Assembly: GCA_964020155.1 (NCBI GenBank)
Contig: OZ026551.1
Location: 3,092,018 to 3,156,017, forward strand
Direction: 5' to 3'
DNA from: Chondrilla cf. caribensis
Lineage: Eukaryota; Porifera; Demospongiae; Chondrillida; Chondrillidae
DNA length: 64,000 bases
Positions within the stretch are counted from its first letter, which is position 1; each line of letters begins with the position of its first letter. Below are positions 46,301 to 59,318 of this stretch, in pieces. Both the position numbers and the translations under genes were made by a program. The notes under the pieces are model-generated. The model had not been told where the DNA came from, did not search any database, and saw only the letters and a list, made by a program, of their open reading frames with translations.

Positions 46301-49300
46301 CGGTTGACGTGATCTTGCAACAGCAAATAAGGCACGTACCAGCTTTTCTCCTTCTCCAACCTGTAACAAGAGCAAGGTAGGTATGCATGTATGTACATGT
46401 ACACTAGCACAAGTAGTACATGTGGATTGTAACTTTTTATGTCAGACAATGATCTAACTACGTATGAGAAGAGAATTTGTCAGCGAGGACATTCTCACCC
46501 ATTTTGACGTCAAAGTAGAAGCACTGATGTTGAAAAATGTTGATTCAGCTTCATGAGCCACAGCTTTTGCCTATAACAGAGTGCACTACACAACAATAAC
46601 AATCTCGTGCAAAAGACAGAAACATAACAGTTGGAGCAGCTCACATAATAATTATAATACAGTGGAACCTCTCCATTACAAACCTCTGAATTGCAGAAAC
46701 CTCTCGAATAAGGACACTATTCTGTGTCCCAGTGTAGTACAGTAGTGTATTGAGTAACCTCTGAATTGAGGATACCTCTGTAATAAGGACTAAAATCAAG
46801 GATTCAAAGTGTCCTTAATAGAGAGGTTCCACTGTATTATCATAATGCGTCGAACAAATGAGAAAATATTAATATCTCTTGCATTAATTGCTTATATACG
46901 TACTCGTATCCCAGTGTAAGGTTAGATCAAAGGTGCTGCCCCATGCCTATGTCCTATACACACCCAGCTGGGGTCTACCAGGCTCTATAGACACCTGTTC
47001 ACAGGGTTAATTTGATACTCCCTAAAACAGGTGCATTGATTAGCACTTCATAAATGTCATGGAAATAAAACATTATTTCGGCCTATTCTTATAATACCCT
47101 GTTTACACGGGCCCAGTTAAAGTGGGCTAGCCCAGTTGTGACGTCATCGGCCCTGTTTGGCCCTGGTAAAAATGTCGACTATCAACGGTGCTGGGCCAAC
47201 CGCAACTGGGCTAGCCCACCTGGCCCTGGCCCTGTACATCGAACCGGGTCGGCCAGCCCAGTTGCGGTTGGCCCAGTTGTGAAAAGTTCGTGTAAACGCA
47301 TTTTTATGTTTATTTGTCGGTAATCTTCTTCGCATTTTTATGTTTATTTGTCGGTAATCTTCTTCGATCGATCAAAAGCGAACGTCGATACGAAGAATTC
47401 CATGAACGCTTCGTGCTGATTTGGTAAACGTAGCCAGTTGCTGTTGCGAAGAGACCGTTTCACCTTTAAACTTGCGAATCTAAACTTCGGTAAAGTGAAT
47501 TTTAACGCTAAACCGATTCTCTTCTATCTTCCGTCTCGTAACCGCTCGATTTTCTGCACAAAATGTCTTGGACTAACGAGGAAGTATTCTGCTTGATCAG
47601 TATATGGTCCGATTAGAAGATTCAGTCGTTAGAGGGTTCGAGGAGGAACCAGGCCATGTTTGATCGCATTTCCAGGGAGCTGGGAGAGGCTGGATACACG
47701 AAATCAGCCACACGATGCAAAGAGAAACTGAAAAAATTGAAGGCCAGGTACAAGAAATCGAAGGATGGGCACGATGTAGCTTTAAATAAAATGAAATAAA
47801 ATATGCTTTGAAATGAAGGGTATTGGAGTATATTTAATGATATTCATCACTGCGAATATCATTATATTGCAATGAATATTATTAAAATTGGTCCGTGACC
47901 CACTTTACAGGAATACCAGAAAATTGAATGTAAACGGGGCCAGACAAACCACAGGCCCAGGTCATCAGCCCTGGCCCTGTGGTTTTCACACTTAACTGGG
48001 CCCGTGTAAACGGGGTATTACTGTTACTGGTATACAAGTTATTCGTACCACTTTTAAGCAGGGTACATGGGAGTACACAGAATAGTTAAACCCCTTGGGC
48101 TCCATCCTCAGGTACTATGTAATCTATTGCCAACGTACCCTGCTGTAAGGTGATACAACTGTTACATACATTCATTTGAATTCAAAGACCTAAAAACAGA
48201 TATGCAAAGGAGTCCTGAATCGCTGGAATCATAAGGATTACTTTTGTAAATGCACACTTAAATGCCCTTAGCCCTTGAGAAGTTTGACAAACACATTCCA
48301 CTCAATTGCTAAGAAGTTTCAATTCCCTGGTTTGAAACATCTAAACCCATGTATATACAAAAAATCTAAAGGTGTACAAATTTACAATAGCATTAAAAAC
48401 TTTACCATGATCATCACACACCACACACTGCACAAGCTGAACCTTGTAATGTTTTAACTACTGCACTACAGAGGCTACTTTAATGGTTATCACCTTTACC
48501 CTCCAGTATTCAAGTATATTTAAGTAATACATACGTAAATGCGTACGTACCAACATTGTCTTCCCATTTCCTGGTGGTCCAAACAAGAGTATACCCTTGG
48601 CTGGAGAACGGAGTCCAGTAAACAACTATTATTTTGTAATGAAAAAATCTAAAGTTATATTTAAGACCATGTGAAAAGAACTTGTCAAGACCACACTCAC
48701 CTCGGGTCTCAAGGCTGGCAGTATAACAGCTTCTTGAAGAGTTCTCTTAGCTAATTCCAAACCAACTAAAGAATTTTCATTGTCAAAAAAAAAGGGATTT
48801 GTGATGATAATATGGTAGGCAGGTGCATTTGTCCCCACAACCTCGACTTGACATTTACATCTAACACAAACTGTGGTACGTATATCAGATACAGCGGAAC
48901 CTGTTATAATAATCACCTGTCCTAAGTGACCAATATTGGACTATCCACTGTATCAACTCAACTACAATAAAGCCCCTCTGTATAAAGACCACCTGTCCTA
49001 AGTGACCGGTATTGGACTACCCACTGTGTCAAGTCAACTACATTAAAGCCCCTCTGTATAAAGACCACCTGCCTTAGTAAACCACCTTTTACTGGTCTCT
49101 CGGGTCTTATAGATAGGTTTCACTACATATGTACACATTTACATCATAGACGTCTCTATGTAGGTTAATAAGTATAAACATTCACACAGTTGGATATGAT
49201 GATGCTCAATATGTACATACGTACACACATACATACATAGATACTCACCAACATCATTCCATGTTACATTTGATTCCCTAAATACACAAAAATGAAAGTC

Positions 49301-50622
49301 ATCATAAAGCCTAGCTGGAAAATAGAATATCTGAATGCTATTTACCTGTCTAATACTTCTTCTAAAATTGACTTCACCAGCTTAGGGTCAACTCCTTTCA
49401 AGTGAGCGGACTGTGCTACCTCTGGTTTGTGTTTTGCTGCTTTTGGTCCGAGGTTGGACTGAAAAATGTAATAGGTGATGATTGTCAAATACATACAATA
49501 CAGGTGAATAATAACTCAGGTACCTCTAGTAGGGCTGTAGTTACATACATGTGGCGTGTTTCCAAAGAAAAAATATACATAATCTATTTTAATTCTCAAT
49601 GACTTGCCAGGCAATTAATAGACAAATCTTAATAACTATTATAAGTGTGTAATAACAAAGGGGAGGATGCAAAAAATGCTGATATTTGCACCTTGATATG
49701 TACAAATTAATATGAGACTCACCTTATACTTTGTAGCAGCATTCAATACTCCCTTGTTCTTTGATTGAGATTGTGATTGTCGATTGGATTGTACAGAAAC
49801 TTTTGAACAAGATGCCTTAGCAGTAGACTTATGTACTGGGACAAAATCAACTTTTTTTCCATAATTCTTTTCATAGTTTTTGAAAGAAGAGGATGAAAAT
49901 ACCTCTTTACTCTCGCCTCCTTTGTGAAATCCAAAATACTTGCCTATCATCAGACAAAAATATAACCAGTGGACAAACAATCTAGAACTTTTCATCTTGT
50001 AAATGTATAAAGAAAGATAACTAGAACATTGGAAACTTATTCCCTCACGTTTTATAGAAGCAGCTCTCTCCCTACACATGTCACAGTGCTTCCCTATCTT
50101 AATTTTCAGTTCAACTACTTGCTTTTGTTCGTCAGTGTCTACAAGATGAAAAATAGCAATATGTAGCCATAGCTCAAAGATAGATATTACAAATATTTCA
50201 TTTACGTAGGTTTGTAACATAGTCGATCTATGAAGTAGTGTAGCAAGACCCTAGCTAAAGTGTTGTGTATGTTCATTCAAAGGTTCACACCTGAGGTAGA
50301 GACGTCCATTCCCAAGCATTTCTCCAAAATGCCAATACCTTGAGTGTACAACTCGAATGCCAGCCTCTTATCTCCTACACGTACAGAAGGAATCAACCAC
50401 CTATCATGATTCTCAGATCTACGTAAACGTCTAAGTTATGTACCCAACAATCTTAACAATATCTATAATATAATTACTAATAACAATTAATATACTACAG
50501 TATACATCTAAATATCCACCTCCTTCGACTTCATCAATCTCCAGTGCTTGCATGACATACGCTTTGGCTTCTTGATAGGAGGCTAGAAGTTTGGCGTAAC
50601 TAGACGCACTGTCGTGTGCCAT
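43307..50622 (-). CDS. SPAST: Spastin-like microtubule-severing AAA ATPase
   Basis: Sixteen exons: 50622-50520, 50374-50291, 50138-50049, 49943-49723, 49458-49346, 49277-49249, 48765-48701, 48625-48551, 46570-46499, 46360-46285, 45967-45876, 45601-45522, 45368-45326, 44587-44508, 43611-43500 and 43429-43307. Lengths total 1458, giving 485 aa with all phases consistent. Residues 1-95 form an MIT domain ([25 protein letters not shown]). After a basic Ser/Gln-rich linker comes the AAA module: Walker A GPPGNGKT (about 251-258), pore loop TSKWVGEGEK, Walker B IIFIDEVDSLL, pore-loop segment [14 protein letters not shown], sensor [13 protein letters not shown] and a double-Arg finger RRF. The C-terminal helix is [17 protein letters not shown]. 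Spastin hexamers cut microtubules and shape ER and endosomal membranes with ESCRT-III. The start chosen lacks the N-terminal hairpin, as in short isoforms; an upstream ATG at 50,709 would add 29 residues. Introns carry several MITEs. Confidence 0.9.
44771..44958. mobile_element. Pogo/Tigger-like MITE in spastin intron
   Basis: It begins CAGTGGACTCTCCCAATAAA and ends AAAGAAGTTCCACTGTA, giving short terminal inverted repeats next to TA. The interior has the GGACAAATTAGCTGGTCCCA segment shared with 40,920-40,970. Non-coding. Confidence 0.7.
46664..46839. mobile_element. Pogo/Tigger-like MITE in spastin intron
   Basis: TACAGTGGAACCTCTCCATT at the left faces TAGAGAGGTTCCACTGTA at the right. TA flanks both ends, as expected for TA target duplication. 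No ORF. Confidence 0.75.
47092..48022. mobile_element. Harbinger-like element with Myb/SANT ORF in spastin intron
   Basis: Terminal inverted repeats of about 27 bp: ACCCTGTTTACACGGGCCCA at the left and TGGGCCCGTGTAAACGGGGT at the right. On the + strand 47,563-47,799 encodes 78 residues, [17 protein letters not shown], then [19 protein letters not shown] and [20 protein letters not shown], with one internal TAG. This matches the trihelix Myb/SANT-like DNA-binding protein that accompanies PIF/Harbinger transposases (W-T-x-E-E...C-K-x-K-x-K-x-L-K-x-x-Y-K). No DDE transposase is present. A 37-bp tandem duplication lies at 47,297-47,365. It is a non-autonomous, decaying copy. Confidence 0.7.
48888..49125. 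mobile_element. MITE-like element with a 75-bp internal duplication
   Basis: It starts ACAGCGGAACCTGTTATAA and ends GGTTTCACTACATA, a degenerate form of the same inverted ends as the 46.7-kb element. Inside, a unit containing ACCACCTGTCCTAAGTGACC and CAACTACAATAAAGCCCCTC is tandemly duplicated. It lies in a spastin intron. Confidence 0.6.
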
Positions 50623-50967
50623 CTCTTGTCTCACAGATCTTTCACGTCGTACCGACACACATGTAGAGTCTTCAACTATAGATGAAAAGACTATAACGCT
50701 CCCTTTCACTACGTGTACGTATACAAATCCAGCCAGCCGACATAGGATATATGTGGCAATACTTCAAGATCTGAATGACTGAATATAAGCCTATATTGGC
50801 CTCGGAAAAGCCAGGAGTACTACGGCAAAAAGACAACTTTAATCCGTTGTTTTCTTCGTCAGAACTACCGAAAACTTTAAAGACATACGGGATATTGATC
50901 CCTCTCAGTGCACACATGTAATTGCTAAAGGTTACGCAATACTGTAGAAAATGGCCACTAGCTGTAG

Positions 50968-51045
50968 CCATAGTAGTCTGGCTGGCCAGACTATAGCCAT
51001 AGATAGTATAATAGGGGTATACTATCTATGCTGTAGCCCAACGTT
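50968..51045. repeat. Hairpins near the spastin 5' end
   Basis: AGTCTGGCTGGCCAGACT is a near-perfect palindrome and is followed by ATAGATAGTATA facing TATACTATCTAT. The AGTCTGGC end is shared with the hairpins at 65-85 and 3928 and may mark a small MITE. Confidence 0.5.
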
Positions 51046-51197
51046 TACTATGTAATTAATTTAAGACATGCACGAAATAGGCTTTATAAAATTTGGATGA
51101 GCATACATGCATATAATAAATGAGCTATAATATACGTATAATATTATATATGAAGTCATGCTACTGTTTATTTCCTATATATACGTATATATATATA

Positions 51198-52947
51198 TAA
51201 TGACCCTTCTAACTATAGAGGCATATCCCTCATTAGCTGTTTGGGCAAACTATTTACTGCAATCATACGTGACAGGATGTCAACCTGGGCAGAAAATTCA
51301 AACCTACTCCCAGAAGAACAATTTGGGTTTCAAAAAGGTAAAAGGACTGCAGACGCTATATTTGCTCTTCATACTGTCGCTGAAAAGCAATGCTCCTTAA
51401 AGAAAAAGCTATACTGCTGTTTTGTTGACTTCAGAAAGGCCTTTGACTCAGTATGTCAGCCCTTACTTTGGTCGAAATTAGAAGCCCTGAATCTTAATCC
51501 CCAAATTCTTTCACTATTAAAATCTTATTATTCCAAATCTCGTTCACGTGTAGCAGGCTCTCATGGGCACATGTCAAACTTCTTTACTACCGAAAAAGGT
51601 GTGAAACAGGGATGCAACCTAAGTCCCCTATTGTTCTCCCTGTATATTAGCGACTTGCCAAGGCTTCTCAACTCTCTCGAAGTCAACCTTCCATTTTTTC
51701 CCTCACCCTGTCTCCTGTTTGCAGATGATGTAGTTTTGTTCACTGACAATCCAAAAAAGCTTCAGGATTTAATCAACTCTCTATGTTTCTACTGTAGGCA
51801 ACAACATCTTGACATCAACTCCAATAAAACTAAGATTCTTGTATTTGGACAAAAACCTAAACTTATTGCTGATTCCTGGGAAGTTAACTCACAACGACTT
51901 GAAATTGTAACCAAGTACAAATATTTAGGTACTTGGTTATGTTGGAAATGTGACTTCAAAGATTGTTTGTCAAAAACCTATGACAGAGCGCACAAACCGT
52001 TTTGCCAACTTCAGGCCAAGATAGCTTCTTTGGGGATAACTGATTTTAATGTTTTGCTCTTTCTTTTCAAGGCATTGATCAAACCAATCTTAATGTACAA
52101 CGCTGAGATCTGGGGGCTTTATGATGCCCATGTTTTAGACAAAATTCAATACAAATATCTCAAATATGTGCTGAGGGTGTCTCATTCTTGTGTAAACTCA
52201 GCTGTCCTTGCTGAAACTGGATCAGTCCCACTGTTGTTTGACTGTGAGTCAGCTACACTGAGATATTTCTATCGACTCACCTCACCCAACACCCCCTTCC
52301 TCACAAGGAAAGCTCTTGAAATATCTATCGGCTTGAGCTCATCTGGTTATAATTCTTGGATGTCCAGAGTAAAACGAAAATTATTGCATCTTGGCTTTAA
52401 CATCGACTTTATATTGCCTACTCCTGATGAAGTATTATCTAGGCTGCATGATCAAGTCTCTCAAAAACTAAGAGCTGACATTAACAGTACTCAAGGTTCC
52501 ACACCATCTGGTGGGAACAAGTTAAGAACATATCGTTTGATCAAATCCAACACACTCGAACCAGAATCATATTTATCGGTGATCTCCAACCCAACAGTTA
52601 GACAAGCCTTCACTAAATTACGCATATCAGATCACAAGCTCTCTATTGAAACAGGTCGACACTGTAAGCCGCCCAAGCCTTTAGAAGATCGTACATGCCC
52701 ACTCTGTAATTCGCAATCTCTGGAGGATGAAATACACTTTTTAATACACTGCTCTGCTTATCGGCAACTGAGATCTACCCTCTTCGAAGTAGCGATGACT
52801 TCAAATGGTAACTTCATATTTTTAAGCTCTAAAGACAAGTTCATATTTCTAATGTGTAACACTGACAGAACAATTATTAAACACACAGGCCATTTTATTT
52901 ATAGGGCAATGCAGCTCAGATTCTCTCTTCTGTCTCCCTCCATCTAG
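51198..52947 (+). CDS. LINE reverse transcriptase, 5'-truncated but open
   Basis: From about 51,198 a single open frame runs to TAG at 52,945, about 582 codons. Reading begins NDPSNYRGISLISCLGKLF inside the RT domain, so the endonuclease and N-terminus are missing. RT motifs follow: GFQKGKRTADAIFALH, FVDFRKAFDSV (motif A), GVKQGCNLSPLLF (motif B), LLFADDVVLFTD (motif C) and KTKILVFGQKP, then YKYLGTWL. The C-terminus carries a C-x2-C-x7-H-x4-C cluster (CPLCNSQ and HFLIHC), as in CR1/L2-type LINEs. The product would copy LINE RNA at a nicked target. The copy cannot act alone but has no stop, so its insertion is recent. (TA)n tracts abut both ends. Confidence 0.85.
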
Positions 52948-53063
52948 CAAGTGCCACAGTGATTTCTTTTTTTTTTGTCAGTCCTAACTCTGTGATATGC
53001 ATATTGCAATTAATTAATCAATTTCTGCTGAGGTCAAGGGCCGTTTTGGCTACGACCAGTGAT

Positions 53064-53069
<6 letters not shown>

Positions 53070-53094
<25 letters not shown>
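53070..53094. repeat. (TA)n tract at the LINE 3' end
   Basis: A pure TA run lies about 120 bases after the RT stop. A second TA-rich run (TATATATACGTATATATATATA) precedes the truncated 5' end at 51,174-51,198. Confidence 0.85.
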
Positions 53095-53099
<5 letters not shown>

Positions 53100-53461
53100 G
53101 AAAAGTTAAAATTAATTATCACAAAGTCCTTCTATAATAGTGCATGCCATGCAGTACAATTCTTAATTCACTGAATACTGAACATGCAATTAATTTTTAT
53201 AAATAATATGAAAATCTTGAAAAACTAGTACTAATACTGCAAAATTGTATACACCTTTATATCATTATTATGTATAAAATAATAAAACTAATTAAATATT
53301 GTATATATACACATGAATGTACTATACAATGTGCAGAATAAAACCATAATTATGACAATCATAGTAAACAAATCATACTATTCATAAATGCAAAAACAGT
53401 GATAACTAAATAATTGTTACATAAAACTTGATGTCATTATAATTTTCTAGACACTCAATCA

Positions 53462-56400
53462 CTACACATTGCAGTACTGACCACCTTGGGTTCCAAATCT
53501 ACACTTGTACCAGCTATCATAGTCCAAGAAAAACAACTTAATCGCTGCATATCTTTCTCTCCATGACACAGGTGTGAACACCCTGCAATGGAAAATGAAA
53601 CAGCTACCACATTAACAAATCATATTATGGATTAAACTCCAAAGCATGCATTATAATGGATATTCTTACATCTGCTCCAGTACAAACGACCTATGCGATA
53701 CTATCACATTAGTGATTGAAATTGGCTGTAATTTTATGTGATATATAATTGATCAATTGATCGATAATCAATGGAGCCAATTAACTGTGTGTAACTGAAG
53801 ACACTCAAGGCCAGTTAGCTCTGCCCCTGATTCGGAGTTTTGAGAGCAATTTTCAAAAACCTAAATTCCAACCCACTGGGTCCAAGTTGATGGTAATAGG
53901 CAATTGGCCAATGGGATTTATGACACTCGTGCGTACACAATGGCATGTGCATACTTTACCACAAGCAAAAGTACAGCTAGTGTGTCAAACACCTTTACTA
54001 CCTTTTCTTCCCATAGATAATCTGCCCTTTAGAATCAAAATACTTTGTACGTAGAGAAGATACATTTTCTATCTGTTCATTGAAATTCTGTCAAAGGTAA
54101 ATGCAAGAATACAATCAAAACACTCACTGTTACTGTGTTGAGTTCATTCTGCATTAAAATCAACAATTGGACTATTGCAACTAGAATGGTAGACAATAAG
54201 AAGTTCATCACTGCTTACAGTAAGAGATATTTGCTGAATGGGAGTGAAAGAGTCCTTTACACAAATTTCGCAACTACGCTACAATAGTCAATGTCAAATA
54301 TCACAATTAATGCAATTTGAGTAATTTCCCAACATTATACACAACAGATGTGACAATGAAACTACATACTTCTATGAGGCATAGGTAGGATACACGTACC
54401 TACTAACACAATGGTAAGCATAAGACAAACATGTCACATATACATCGTTCACAGTTGCTTTATTACTAGATGACAAACATAAGCTTACCAGCCATGCAAA
54501 TATCCCAGTGAAGAAGTTGCAAAGTACAAAGAATAAAAGCCATGAATACTCATTGGCAGCATTCTAGAGTCAGGCAAGAATACAATGACATTTTAAAACA
54601 ACATCTGTACCAATCTCATGCAAATGAATAATACTGCAGTTGCTTGAAAATACATGCTTCCCTCCAAATACGTACATTCCATATTGACTGAATAGATCGA
54701 TCCTCCGTCATAACTACCAAATCTAACAAAAATAGTAATAAAGACTTTGTAAAAATTGTACATATGTACATAAGGATGTCATACATTTGGCTCGACCTAT
54801 ACATGATGTGTTCCTATGGGTTCCACGCATGTATCATAAATGATGTTAGACTTACAATAACATGAAGATATCACAAAGAGAAAGTTATCCAGACCAAACA
54901 GGAAGCAGAAGACGATGAATCTCCTATGGTTGCCATAGCCAACGCATTTCATCAGCCACATACAGTGATGATCGAAACCTTTGCAGCATGCTTCACAAAG
55001 CCGACAGTGTTTTGTTCTCTCCGGGGTAACAATCTATTGAGAAGGAAGCAGAGACGGACGGTTGAAGATGAAGAAAAACTGTTTCCCATGGTAAAATGAA
55101 TTGTCAAAAGAACAAGACATATTTTAACTTGAATTTAGGTAAGCAAACACACACAAAGGCCCATTAAACCATTGTAGGGAGAGGATTTCATACATGTCCT
55201 TCCAACAGCAGCCAAATATGCAGACAGCATAGGCCAAACATTGTAGGAACATAAATGCATGTAGTTGGCAGATTCATGTGGAAACAGACTCGAACACATT
55301 GTACGTACATGTATATACACTTCTATATACAGTAATACAAAGCACTGGCTACTTGCTCGCTTGTGTAATATAGGGAAAAAAGTACAGCATAAGGCATTGA
55401 AGTTAATGGATGTGATCATCTACATATACCTATTACAAAACAGAGTAAGACAACACTCACTACAATGTACTGAATTGATGTAGCTACATCTGCAAACACT
55501 CACTTCACAATTCATACAGAAGGCACCATCCAGTGACTGAGTGGCTACATCAATGATAGTCTATGCCAGGAGAAACAAAAAATGTGATAATAATATTTGA
55601 GGCACCAATTCAAGGGTTTATCGAGAACCAACCAATGGTACTCCATCATCTCTACACTTGCCGACCTTCATTACTCCTGGATCTTCCTTGAGAAGCTTTC
55701 TAACACAAAAAAGTCTCATAAGGAACATGAACGCAGGATTGAAAATGTCATACGTACAAAGATCAGAACGGGATTTTGGACATGAGAATCAGCCCAAGCA
55801 TCATCGCACTTTATATTGATAAATATGTCAAAAGCGTGAATGTACCAAAGTAATGCTTCAACAGGCACTCACATGAAGTTGTAAAACATGAAGGCAGACA
55901 CTGCAAGCATAGTGAGCATCCACCAATGCATCAACATCCATTCACCTTATATATAATATTGAGGAAAGTAAGCATAGTTGCCAAGAAGGTGAGAACTGAA
56001 TAACACATACAGTAACACATAACATTGAGGCTCCCTGGACACATGGCTACATAACAATGCACTAAATATAGAATACCCTAAACAACTCAAGTAGACCGGT
56101 ATAAAGACTGCAGTCAGCAATGTAAGCTTGGTCAAGACAACCAGTTGTAACAACTCAGTGTATTTTCAGGAATTCGATAACATACAAATGCAGACATTCA
56201 TGCTGAATTGAGTTCATACATTTGCCACTCTAAGCAGTAACTAGTATACAATTTTATTGAAAATTTCAACATTCAACATCTGTAAACACATAATATTATG
56301 CAGAAGTAGGTATACACATTCATGTACTAAAAAGAGGATACGGAAGAAATATACTATCACACATATTCCAGTGTGTGTGAATCCAGACAGCATGGCACCG

Positions 56401-58932
56401 AACAATGCAGGATTTGGCCAATTGAAAACAGTGTTGTTTATTCTGTGACTGAAAAGGGGTCTGAAAAATCCGCACAATACAATGACGACAGGAGAAATGT
56501 AGTTTAAGGGAAATCCCAAGTATATATACGAAGTGGGAGCAAAAGCAAGAGAAATTCCTGGAAGAATGAGTTGTACAATCCAAGACCACCATGCCACAAG
56601 TCTCACTGTACGTAGACTAGATAGAAAAGCCAACTTTTTTCCCATTAGCATCTTCCTGGAGGAGCAAGGAACAGACATAGCTACATCTAGTGGGAACATA
56701 CTACATCGCAGTGGGAATTTTTATTATTTATTTAGCACTTATTCTCATGCTCAGTTGCAATACAGAGTGGCTCAATCTCTACTGCCATTCAAATTTGAAT
56801 ATGAATCAATAGATGCGACAACAACACAATAGCTCACTTGGGATGGCTAGAACTAAGTAACAAATCAAGGGGTGTTTGACCATTCTCATTGGTAGCATGA
56901 AGCAGTCCTTCATCCATTGTTCTCAGCAATTGTATAGCAGTTTGTGCATCACCTTGACTGCATGCCTCATGCATTGGTGAGTTGCCATCCTCCTTGCTCA
57001 TACGTAGCAGACTCCTCTCATGTTTCAGAAGATACTGGACGGTACTAAGATGCTTATTTTGTACAGCAATGTGTAAAAGGGTGTTACACCTATAATATCA
57101 AGGAAAGTGGTGATACAAAATAAAAACAGTAAAGCATACATGTTCATACTAGTTTTCAACATGGTAGACAATATGGTTACATCTTTTATCATTGCAACAT
57201 GTAATCAGCACTTTTCATAGAGGGCTATAGCAACCACTCTGCATCCCTTCGGCACCATCGCAGTGGGAATTTTTATTGTTAGCACTTGGTCTGACATGAT
57301 TTGACATAATAATACGTAAATGCATAATACAAAATATTCAATGGTCATAAAGTAACATGTAATAGATACACCATGGCACTTCGTGGTGTCCGTCATTTAT
57401 CACACTTGCTTTGCTCGTGTGATAACTATACATCATAACACAACTTCATCACACTTAGAGTTGACATAGTTCACCCTGTGGCTACAAAACCTATCATTTA
57501 CAGAGTCAAAATGGACTCATTGTTCACATACCCAGATTAGCAGGGCCTTGTCACCCAAGAAGCAAATGAGTAATACTTACTGTACTTGTTATTCTTGAGC
57601 GAGAAGATGGACAGTGTGGCTTATAATTCTCCAACCAAAACCTCTTTCATACAACAGGGCATTATTTCAGACTTTAAGCTTATGGTATTTTACAGTGCAA
57701 ATACATAGGAATTTGACCATTTGTTGACTGTTAAAATATCCACTGCATCAGACACATAAAACAAGCTTTGCAACACTTATTCTATCACTGTTACCTTTGT
57801 ATGTTACTGACATAGGATTAAAAACAGAAGAGACCACTCATTACTCACATTTTATCTTTTGCTAAATAGTCAACATTCTTGGTAATGTGAAGGTAGTGGA
57901 GAATATGAGGTGAACCAGATTGAGCAGCATAGTGGGTACAAGAACGTCCATTGTTGTCCACAGCTGATACATCCGCACCGGCTTCCACTAAAATATGAAC
58001 TAAAGGGAGGATTTTTGTCTGCAAGGAAACAAGTAGGAAAACGTTTAATGGAAAGATTCACCCAAATTAAAAGAGGATGCCTTGATTGATTACATACACA
58101 AGCATCAGACAACCAAAACCACCCTGTCACCATCTTATCCAAGAATGAATGCTACAAATTAATGTTCACTTGACATATTTCTATCTCAAATACACCAATA
58201 ATTATCATCATCAAATTACACTCAAAAGTTGAAAAGAAACAGGAGAGTATATCCATAATATTATGTATATGTAGATGAATTCACATAACGCTAAATTGGG
58301 ATACCAGAGTAATTTGAAAATCTTGGTTAGTGACAATCTCAAAAACAAGCTATTGATCATGTATCTGACATCCTCATACTCACCATGTAGCGGCCGACAC
58401 TTGTGGTACGTAGCCTACACACCATGGTAGGTCAACAATATCAATATTAATGTTTAAAGTACATGAATTTACAGGAACATATGTGTTCCACGTTAAAAGT
58501 GTCTCGTTCCCAGATTGGTTTGTCGCGAGGCAATGTACGCTGTACACAATGTCCGCCAAACCATAGACACTCGAGTATCGATATGATCGAATGGTCTGGG
58601 AACGAGATTACAATACGGCCAAATTTATGTGTACCTACCGTACATGCTAGCATGAGAGGAGTTTCCCCATCCGGTCCTTTCGCCTCGAAATCGCCTCCAA
58701 ACTGCAACAGGATTCGAGTTGCATCCACCATACATCTACGGACACTCACATGCAGTGGAGAAAACCCGTTTTCTTGAGAAACGCCATTTATGACATCAGA
58801 GAAATCTTCGTTAGCTGTTTTCTGACATTGACCTAAGTATGTTCTCAAACGATCTTTATCACAATAGGGATCACATAACATTTCAAGGACAATATAATTC
58901 GCTTCTTTAGCAGTCAACATAGAAACTGCCAT
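53462..58932 (-). CDS. Ankyrin-repeat DHHC palmitoyltransferase (ZDHHC17/13-like)
   Basis: Twelve exons: 58932-58639, 58018-57849, 57089-56838, 56655-56318, 55945-55873, 55699-55633, 55560-55504, 55033-54856, 54722-54676, 54563-54489, 54087-54002 and 53582-53462. Lengths sum to 1758, giving 585 aa with consistent phases. Residues 1-238 hold ankyrin repeats (NGFSPLHVSVRR, GETPLMLACT, NTLLHIAVQNKHL, NSPMHEACSQGD, GQTPLDLLLSS). Residues about 250-375 are membrane segments (LVAWWSWIVQLILPG; WMLTMLAVSAFMF). The Cys-rich domain follows at about 410-455: FCMNCEIVTPERTKHC, CEACCKGFDHHC (catalytic Cys about 441), VGYGNHRRF. Two further hydrophobic segments come after. This is the HIP14 layout; the enzyme would S-palmitoylate membrane-associated proteins at the Golgi. 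DHHC is followed by M-W rather than the usual P-W, and NCVG is KCVG. Exon 6 uses a weaker GTTGGT donor. Confidence 0.85.
58501..58608. mobile_element. MITE in intron 1 of the palmitoyltransferase gene
   Basis: GTCTCGTTCCCAGATTGG at the left faces GGTCTGGGAACGAGATTA at the right, about 16-bp inverted ends around a 70-base centre. Non-coding. Confidence 0.65.
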
Positions 58933-59318
58933 TTTCTTATATTGCGTAATCGCATACCGCGGGGAGTAAATCCTGTACATGTATGGCAGAAATACAGCTG
59001 CGCGTGCACATGTCAAATGAGCAGCACTAGCAAAATGAGCAGGTAATCGTGCCCTGTTGCATGCTAGAAATTGTACTAAAGTCTCATGATGGTAATTTTT
59101 GCATTACACATGACATATGACAAAGCAAGCTAGAAAATCTGGTGTTTCCTACACCACTGCACTAATATTAGTAATAATTACTGTAATATTGTTCATAATT
59201 ATATATTACAAAAATGAAAGCTTAGTATTACACTACTTGTAATGGTTATAGTAATAATGCACAGATGCTACAAATGCTTTCAGCAAGCTTAAAAATGCAG
59301 TAAATTTGAAATAATTAA

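Noticed and set aside
50672..50971. 99-codon minus-strand ORF upstream of spastin as its N-terminus
   Set aside because: Its frame differs from that of the MIT exon and no donor/acceptor pair joins them clearly; the 50,622 start already gives a complete 485-aa model.
58447..58638. Extension of the palmitoyltransferase first exon past 58,639
   Set aside because: The extension reads into a MITE with GTCTCGTTCCCAGA ends; the GTAGGT donor at 58,638 restores phase with the next ankyrin exon.
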